Positions 34,845-39,503 of a DNA stretch of 39,503 nucleotides are shown in pieces. The notes under the pieces are model-generated. The model saw only the letters and a program-made list of their open reading frames with translations. It was not told where the DNA came from and did no database searches. This stretch comes from Bdellovibrionales bacterium (lineage in GTDB: Bacteria; Bdellovibrionota; UBA1018), in the NCBI GenBank assembly GCA_016786465.1, contig JAEUWC010000029.1, positions 146,363 to 185,865 on the forward strand. Direction: 5' to 3'. The position numbers and the translations under genes are program-made. The first letter of the stretch is position 1; the number at the start of each line of letters is the position of its first letter.

Positions 34845-35771
34845 TTAACTTACCGCGGCGCGCAACCGCTTTTTCAGCTCGAATTGCTTCGATTTTAGCC
34901 ATTCTAGAATCTTTGCGGCCTCGTCTTCCGTCAAAAACAGAACGTAAAGTGAAACCATGACGACGCCAAAGTGCGGCAAGCTCATGGTGACGGCGATCAA
35001 AGCATGGAAAAGGACCCCAAAACCCAGCACCCACTTTCGAATGGCTGGAATCCAGATGATGGCCGGAAAGTAAACTTCCCAAACCAAGGGAAGGTATGTC
35101 CCCAGGACAATCAGAAAAGGGAAATGGGATAGCCAGGTGACGTCGATTCGTCCCAATTGTGGATTTGAAATCGCAAGCCACATGGCTTCGCCTCGCCACC
35201 ACGAAATTCCCTTCAGCTTTTCAATTCCTGAATAGGCGTAAATCACGCAAAGCTGCAGCTGCGCAAAACGAAGGCCCAGTGATCGCAGTTCGGTTTTCCA
35301 ATTCGAAACCTTCACGTGGCCGACCCCGGCACCGAAGATCAGATAGAAAAGAAAGAAAATGGAAATCAGGTCCATCCCGAAGGCGATGGAAACGTTTCGG
35401 TGAATGAAAGAAACGTGAAGGGCCAATGCGATCGCGGCGGCGACCCGTTGGAACTTTCCAAAGATGATGCAAAGCAAGCTGCCCAAAAAAATCAGGTAGC
35501 AGGTCCAAACCCAAAGCATCGAAGAATTCAGCATCAAGATCGAAAAACGACCGCTCATTTCAATCATGTCGTCGATCTTGGCGGGGGTCACCAAACCTTG
35601 CGGGCCATAGAAAAAATCCAGGTCCTGCACCAAGGTAATGTAGTGACTGAAAAGCACGATCGGAAAAAAGATTTCAAAAAGACGGTAGCGATGAGCCGAT
35701 TCTGTTTGAAACGCGAACCCAACCCAACCTTTCCATAGATCTGCGGCGGTTTTTTTTAGCCAACGTTTCAT
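34845..35771 (-). CDS. HTTM-domain membrane protein (vitamin K carboxylase-like fold)
   Basis: The 308-aa protein has about seven to eight membrane segments. The segment QLCVIYAYSGIEKLKGISWW followed by GEAMWLAI is the most recognisable HTTM signature; the N-terminal YRLFEIFFPIVLFSHYI and DFFYGPQGLVTP also fit. HTTM proteins are related in fold to vitamin K-dependent gamma-carboxylases, but most bacterial members have no known reaction. It overlaps the upstream 184-aa gene by 4 bp. Together with that gene and the Met/Gly-rich protein it forms a compact three-gene unit. Confidence 0.8.
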   Translation of the reverse strand: MKRWLKKTAADLWKGWVGFAFQTESAHRYRLFEIFFPIVLFSHYITLVQDLDFFYGPQGLVTPAKIDDMIEMSGRFSILMLNSSMLWVWTCYLIFLGSLLCIIFGKFQRVAAAIALALHVSFIHRNVSIAFGMDLISIFFLFYLIFGAGVGHVKVSNWKTELRSLGLRFAQLQLCVIYAYSGIEKLKGISWWRGEAMWLAISNPQLGRIDVTWLSHFPFLIVLGTYLPLVWEVYFPAIIWIPAIRKWVLGFGVLFHALIAVTMSLPHFGVVMVSLYVLFLTEDEAAKILEWLKSKQFELKKRLRAAVS

Positions 35772-36322
35772 TTTTTCTGCCCCTGTTCATCTTGGGCTAA
35801 AGGACAGATGTGAACCGAAATTTCTCGTCGATCCAGATTTTCCAGGTCTTTCACTTTCTTTGATCCACTGGCTGCTTCTTCAATGGTGACCCATGGATAA
35901 ATCGACGCCCAGAACCTGATTGCGTGTGCCTGTTTTTCCTGGCGGCACAGGTAGGGTCCAAGGGTGGATGATGGGCGCTCTTTCGCCATCCCGATATAAC
36001 GGGCCGACGTCATTCGGCGGTTCTGCCGCTCGCGAAAAAGGAACGGCGATTCAAATTCCGGCATCATCCCGCGACCGACGCGTCCGCCGTTCTTATCCAA
36101 AAGTTCCCATTCGACGTACATGGCTTGGCCAGGATTTGGCGAAAAGAAGTTCCAGAACGAACCAAATTCAAAGGCGTTCAAATAGGGTTTCATGATGGGC
36201 TTAAGCCACCCACCCAATGGAGTTTCAGGATTCGGCGCGACCGCGATGACGATTCCGTGAAAGATCGCGAAAGCCGTGAAAAGCGTCCATCTTAGGGAAC
36301 TGCTTCTTGTCTTCGCGCTCAT
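35768..36322 (-). CDS. Single-membrane-segment protein paired with the HTTM protein
   Basis: The 184-aa protein has one N-terminal membrane segment (WTLFTAFAIFHGIVIAVA) and a soluble part with the motif FWNFFSPNPGQAMYVEWEL. A WxFFxPxP motif followed by a beta strand occurs in small proteins encoded beside HTTM genes. The soluble part is probably periplasmic. It starts 10 bp after the Met/Gly-rich gene and overlaps the HTTM start by 4 bp (ATGA), so the three should be cotranscribed and this protein may be the HTTM partner subunit. Function unknown. Confidence 0.75.
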   Translation of the reverse strand: MSAKTRSSSLRWTLFTAFAIFHGIVIAVAPNPETPLGGWLKPIMKPYLNAFEFGSFWNFFSPNPGQAMYVEWELLDKNGGRVGRGMMPEFESPFLFRERQNRRMTSARYIGMAKERPSSTLGPYLCRQEKQAHAIRFWASIYPWVTIEEAASGSKKVKDLENLDRREISVHICPLAQDEQGQKK

Positions 36323-36332
36323 CCTTGCATGC

Positions 36333-38285
36333 TTAGAACGAACGACCGTCCATCATTCCGCCGTTCATCATGCCACCGTTGTCCATCATGGCGCCGCCGC
36401 CTGCGACTCCAGCGCCGACTCCGATACCGAAGGTGCCAATCAGCTGTCCGCCGATTCCGCCACCGCCGCCAGCCCCGTAGACAGGGTAACCGTAGCCAGA
36501 CGAATAGTAACCGCCTTGAATAATCTGCTGATAGCGCATGGTCGCTTCCATGATTTGCTGTTGAGCGATCATCGCGTTCTGTTGCTGTTGAGCCGCGCGC
36601 TGAGCATTCAACATCTGCGAGTTCATCGAAGCCTGCATTGCGGCCCAATACTGGTACTGCATACCCATCATCCCGCCGTTCATCATGCCCATGCCGCCGG
36701 GGTAACCCATCATCATGCCCATGCCGCCGGGGTAACCCATCATCATGCCAACGCCGCCGTTCATCATGCCCATGCCGCCGGGGTAACCCATCATCATGCC
36801 GCCCGGATACATTCCGCCGTTCATCATGCCCATGGCGATGCCACCGGGCATTCCCATCATCATTCCGGGGTAACCGCCGTTGATTCCACCGTTGATGCCG
36901 CCGTTAATGATCCCTTGAATCAGGCCCATGCCGCCACCGGGGTAACCCATCATCATCCCCATGTTGTAGCCACCGGGATACATACCGCCTGGCATGCCCA
37001 TCATCATTCCCATGTTATAGCCGCCGGGATAACCGCCTGGGTAACCACCCGGATAACCACCGGGGTAGCCCATCATCATGCCGCCTGGCATGCCCATCAT
37101 CATTCCCATGTTGTATCCGCCCGGATACATCCCGCCAGGCATGCCCACCATCATGCCCATATTGTATCCGCCAGGCATCATTCCGCCGTTCATCACGCCG
37201 TTGAAGCCGCCAAAGTACATCGGAATGCCCCAGCCCATGCCCCAAGGCATGCCGCCGCCACCGATTCCGGATCCAATCAAAGTTCCGATCAAACCGCCGC
37301 CACCCATCAGGCCGCCGTTCATCATCATACCGCCCGACAGCCCCATCATGCCGCCGTATAAGCCCATCATTCCACCGGACATGCCCATCATGCCGCCTGG
37401 GTAGCCCCAGCCCCAACCGCCGCCAGCAGTTGCGCCGATATAACCGCCACCCCAACCGCCCATTCCGATGCCCATCATCCCCATTCCGTAAAGCGGCGGG
37501 GCCGAACAAGGAATGCCGATTTCTTTGCATTGCTCAAGGTAGCCTTGATAGTTGCCAGAAAAAGCCCTTAGGCTTTTGTTGTACGAAGAAAACTGCATCG
37601 CTCCCAACGCGAAGCCCGCGACGGTTGGCAGAGCAGACAATAGGTAGTCGCCGACTTTCGGTTCGCGCGGCTTCATCGCGTCTGCCAATGAACATTCTGG
37701 ACAAGCGCGCTGTGCTTCAAGCGCGTCTTTCGCCAACTGAAGGCGCTCTTCTTTTTTTGCTTTGATCTGCGACTCGACGTCTGCCAGTTCAACTTCGATT
37801 TCTCTTCTCTTGGACTTCTTGGCGATTGCACCGCAGGCGCCCGGAGCAATGGCAGTCAAACATGCGGTTTGTTCCGCTGGATCGCTGAACCAAGTGCTAG
37901 AAAAAGTCGTGGGATTCGTCGCCTGAGTTTCAGAAATAGTGACGCATTTATCGTCGTCGGATCGACCCGCGACAACAACAGGTGGCGTTCGCTTCGCTAG
38001 AACCATCAAGCAATGCGTGTGGCAGGTCGTGCATGGGGTGGTCAGACCTTCGCCCGGAAAAGTCTGTTCGATTTTCTGTGCGCTTGCCGAACCGACCGCA
38101 GTGAGCTTGGCTTTGACTTCGGTCTTTCGCTTTTCAAGCTCTTTGGTTTCTTTGTCCAAAGTTTCGATCTCGGATCGAATTGAACCGTAAACCCCCTGAG
38201 CAATGGCATGTGGAATCGGTGTTCCAACCGTAGCTATCGAGAAACACAGCATCCCTACCCACACAGCGTTGATCTTCTTGATCAT
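36333..38285 (-). CDS. Secreted Met/Gly-rich repeat protein with cysteine-rich coiled-coil head
   Basis: From the ATG at 38285 (GGGAG 7 nt upstream) the product is 650 aa; a GTG further upstream is ignored. A signal peptide ends HAIA-Q. Residues ~30-230 alternate charged coiled coils (ETKELEKRKTEVKAKL; EVELADVESQIKAKKEE) with about nine cysteines, including CTTCHTHC, which contains the CxxCH haem-c pattern. Residues ~260-545 are almost only Gly, Met, Pro, Tyr and Asn, in variants of YPGG, NGG, GMMMG and MPGGMYPGGYNMG. A Gln-rich helix (QRAAQQQQNAMIAQQQ) and a Gly/Met tail follow. I recognise no family. It could be a surface polymer or adhesive, or bind soft metals through methionines. It leads the run that includes the HTTM gene. 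Confidence 0.88.
   Translation of the reverse strand: MIKKINAVWVGMLCFSIATVGTPIPHAIAQGVYGSIRSEIETLDKETKELEKRKTEVKAKLTAVGSASAQKIEQTFPGEGLTTPCTTCHTHCLMVLAKRTPPVVVAGRSDDDKCVTISETQATNPTTFSSTWFSDPAEQTACLTAIAPGACGAIAKKSKRREIEVELADVESQIKAKKEERLQLAKDALEAQRACPECSLADAMKPREPKVGDYLLSALPTVAGFALGAMQFSSYNKSLRAFSGNYQGYLEQCKEIGIPCSAPPLYGMGMMGIGMGGWGGGYIGATAGGGWGWGYPGGMMGMSGGMMGLYGGMMGLSGGMMMNGGLMGGGGLIGTLIGSGIGGGGMPWGMGWGIPMYFGGFNGVMNGGMMPGGYNMGMMVGMPGGMYPGGYNMGMMMGMPGGMMMGYPGGYPGGYPGGYPGGYNMGMMMGMPGGMYPGGYNMGMMMGYPGGGMGLIQGIINGGINGGINGGYPGMMMGMPGGIAMGMMNGGMYPGGMMMGYPGGMGMMNGGVGMMMGYPGGMGMMMGYPGGMGMMNGGMMGMQYQYWAAMQASMNSQMLNAQRAAQQQQNAMIAQQQIMEATMRYQQIIQGGYYSSGYGYPVYGAGGGGGIGGQLIGTFGIGVGAGVAGGGAMMDNGGMMNGGMMDGRSF
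36655..37500 (-). repeat. Coding tandem repeats (Met/Gly-rich region)
   Basis: The DNA is built of imperfect units encoding MMMGYPGGMG, MPGGMYPGGYNMG and YPGG. A 30-bp unit is duplicated head to tail at 36687-36746, with a further copy starting near 36767. Four 12-bp YPGG units stand at 37021-37069. Units vary mainly at third codon positions, which implies selection on the protein sequence together with repeated unit gain and loss. Confidence 0.85.
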
Positions 38286-38414
38286 TTTATTTCTCCCAGT
38301 CACATCGCCACCCAATAAGTGGGACGATGAAGACACTTCCCCAGAGTCTCTTTTCTATTCTAGCCCTTAGAACTTCCAAGAAACCAGCTGAAATTTTTCC
38401 CTACTTAGAAGGTA

Positions 38415-38469
38415 TAAAAAAGGCCCTGTTTTCGTCAGAACCTTGACAGCTCGGACGCGAACAGGGCCT
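38415..38469 (-). terminator. Rho-independent terminator after the 31-aa basic protein gene
   Basis: The minus-strand hairpin has arms of about 13-14 nt (AGGCCCTGTT paired with AACAGGGCCT at the outer ends), with a loop of about 21 nt and a following T-run TTTTTAT. It ends the 31-aa gene 24 nt earlier and insulates the Met/Gly-rich gene. Confidence 0.85.
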
Positions 38470-38492
38470 AGAAATAGATCCGTTAGAAGCGA

Positions 38493-38588
38493 TTATTTCG
38501 AACGTTTCGCCTTGTCGCGGGCCTTCTTTTTGGCCTGGCGCTTACGGTTTTTCATCTTTTGCGTCTTATTCTTTCTGCCGCGTCCCAT
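38493..38588 (-). CDS. 31-aa very basic protein (possible ribosome-associated peptide)
   Basis: The ATG at 38588 has GGAG 8 nt upstream and opens a 31-codon frame of which 18 residues are Lys or Arg (MGRGRKNKTQKMKNRKRQ, then AKKKARDKAKRSK). It ends at TAA 38493, and a terminator hairpin follows within 24 nt, so it is a monocistronic gene. Such short, highly basic peptides occur as small ribosomal proteins (THX, bS22/COX24-like), but the sequence is not a clear match to any of these. Binding to rRNA or other nucleic acid is inference from charge and from its place near the rRNA operon. Confidence 0.75.
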   Translation of the reverse strand: MGRGRKNKTQKMKNRKRQAKKKARDKAKRSK

Positions 38589-38733
38589 TGAAATCACTCC
38601 TTAGTTCAGTATCTTTACACAGAATTCTTTGTTAGCCTGGATAAGGTACGATTTCTACGGATGAAATCGGCCAATGTCAACGCCCTGTCTGGGGCTATGG
38701 GAACTGCAGATTGCAGATTGCAAGGAGGCACCG

Positions 38734-39285
38734 ATGGAATCATCTTCTCATCCTACTTTCGAAACCGGCGCGACTGTCATTTACGCTCTACACGGCAAAT
38801 GCAAGGTCGTTGGAATTGAAGAGCGCACGGTTGCCGGCCAGACCATTCCCTTCTACAAACTTGAAATTCAAAAGTCGGCCCTGTCGCGCTCAGCGCGCCA
38901 AGAGCCGGCCATTTGGCTTCCCGTTAAGACCGCGCCTTCACGCGGGCTTCGTGCACCGATGGATGCCGCCGTCGCTGAAGCGGCTCTAGAAGTCCTTTCC
39001 AGCCGAGAGTTCTACTTTCCGCTGAACGAAACTTGGAACAAAATGCTTCCGCAGCTGGAAGCCTGCATGAACCGAGAGGGTTCGATCGGGATCGCTAAGG
39101 TCGCTAGCTACCTGCACGTCCTGAAGAAGAAGCAGGTCGTTTTCGCTCCTGAAGTTGCGCGTTTCAGTGAACAGGTCTGGAAGACGATTTCGCGCGAAGT
39201 CTCGGATGCATTGGGAATTTCTTTGAAGATGGTGGAAGAGCGCATCGAAAAAGGACTTCGCCACAAGCTTTTGCCGCATAATTAA
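38734..39285 (+). CDS. CarD/CdnL-family transcriptional regulator
   Basis: From the ATG at 38734 (AAGGAGG 5 nt upstream) the product is 183 aa. The N-terminal domain (TFETGATVIYALHGKCKVVGIE, RTVAGQTIPFYKLEI) is the Tudor-like RNA-polymerase-interaction domain shared with TRCF. The helical C-terminal domain (about 95-183) should contact promoter DNA. CarD/CdnL proteins bind the polymerase beta subunit and stabilise open complexes, notably at rRNA promoters. The conserved upstream-fork Trp is not obvious. The gene converges on the 5S rRNA gene, separated by a shared terminator. An upstream in-frame ATG (38674) is rejected because of the strong ribosome site. Confidence 0.88.
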   Translation: MESSSHPTFETGATVIYALHGKCKVVGIEERTVAGQTIPFYKLEIQKSALSRSARQEPAIWLPVKTAPSRGLRAPMDAAVAEAALEVLSSREFYFPLNETWNKMLPQLEACMNREGSIGIAKVASYLHVLKKKQVVFAPEVARFSEQVWKTISREVSDALGISLKMVEERIEKGLRHKLLPHN

Positions 39286-39324
39286 GCGCTACACAGAACC
39301 TGTGTAACGAGTGTCTCTGAAAAT

Positions 39325-39364
39325 AAAAAAGCCCGGTCACATTTCTGTGATCGGGCTTTTTAAA
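39325..39364. terminator. Bidirectional terminator between the CarD-like gene and the rRNA operon
   Basis: Hairpin with arms AGCCCGGTCACA and TGTGATCGGGCT (one G-T mismatch pair) and loop TTTC, A-run on the left and T-run on the right. It serves the plus-strand regulator gene and the minus-strand 5S rRNA transcript. Confidence 0.92.
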
Positions 39365-39370
39365 TTAAAT

Positions 39371-39487
39371 GGGGGCATCGTGCTTGTCTTGCGCCGAGCT
39401 TCCTCGGTACTAGCGTTGCCGCAGGCAGGCTTAACTTCTGAGTTCGAGATGGGATCAGGTGGAACCCTACCGCTATAGACACCCCCA
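39371..39487 (-). rRNA. rrf: 5S ribosomal RNA
   Basis: On the minus strand the sequence has the 5S hallmarks: terminal stem GGGGGTGTC pairing with GCATGCC-like 3' end (GGGGGCAT on the plus strand), the loop B/C region CCCATCTCGAACTCAGAAG with GTTAAGC, and a closing GGCAACGCTAGTACC stretch. About 117 nt. The remaining 16 bases to the right edge are spacer before the 23S gene, which lies outside the window. Ends are accurate to a few bases. Confidence 0.96.
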
Positions 39488-39503
39488 ACTTGTCGCGGCT
39501 CGC

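Noticed and set aside
36276-37361. Long plus-strand frame rich in His/Ala (HHAHAAGVTHHHA type) opposite the Met/Gly-rich gene
   Set aside because: It is the mirror of the coding repeats on the other strand; no ribosome site or signal supports it, and the minus-strand frame has a signal peptide and good start.
36640-37460. Regular repeats resembling a CRISPR array
   Set aside because: Units are contiguous multiples of 3 bp within an open reading frame, with no unique spacers and no cas genes nearby.

Overview
The window is a dense stretch of a Gram-negative bacterial chromosome of moderate GC. It carries lipid A synthesis (LpxA, B, D, K), outer-membrane protein assembly (BamA, Skp), lipoprotein release (LolCD), an LPS heptosyltransferase, ribosomal protein S1, a CarD-family regulator and the 5S end of an rRNA operon. 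The mix (alpha-2-macroglobulin with PBP1C, HTTM protein, CarD, methylmalonyl-CoA epimerase, many secreted proteins of unknown function) suggests a delta-proteobacteria-like lineage, most plausibly Bdellovibrionota. That placement is inference; no marker gene was compared. No gene-free stretch exceeds about 300 bases, and I see no tRNA, CRISPR array, insertion sequence or prophage.

Left part (1-7.7 kb): a partial membrane/HEAT-repeat protein coupled to an AlkD-like DNA glycosylase (minus), a small secreted protein (plus), rpsA (minus) with a clear sigma-70 promoter, then three plus-strand genes: a secreted protein, a YdeI-like protein and a secreted coiled-coil protein. Middle (7.7-18.8 kb): a pbpC/alpha-2-macroglobulin pair, an FAD-dependent RetSat/CrtI-like oxidoreductase, a YkgJ-type cysteine-cluster protein and a small outer-membrane barrel candidate.

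Right part (18.7-38.3 kb): about 20 consecutive minus-strand genes with overlaps or short gaps. In transcription order these are a Met/Gly-rich secreted protein, a one-TM protein, an HTTM membrane protein, a possible 45-aa ORF, methylmalonyl-CoA epimerase, rhomboid protease, a 62-aa protein, trxB, lysS, lolC/E, lolD, bamA, skp, lpxD, fabZ, lpxA, lpxB, lpxK, a waaF-like gene and a GT4 glycosyltransferase. From lolC onward this is a near-complete envelope-building line: lipid A acylation and disaccharide formation, 4'-phosphorylation, core sugar addition, barrel insertion and lipoprotein export. The far right has a 31-aa basic protein with its own terminator, a CarD-like regulator and a 5S rRNA gene facing it.

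The most unusual items are the Met/Gly-rich secreted protein with its HTTM neighbours, a recurring near-leaderless promoter layout (-35, 17-nt spacer, -10, then 6-9 nt to the start codon), and a short palindrome of the AGGGGTCTGACCCCT type that also occurs in degenerate form inside genes.
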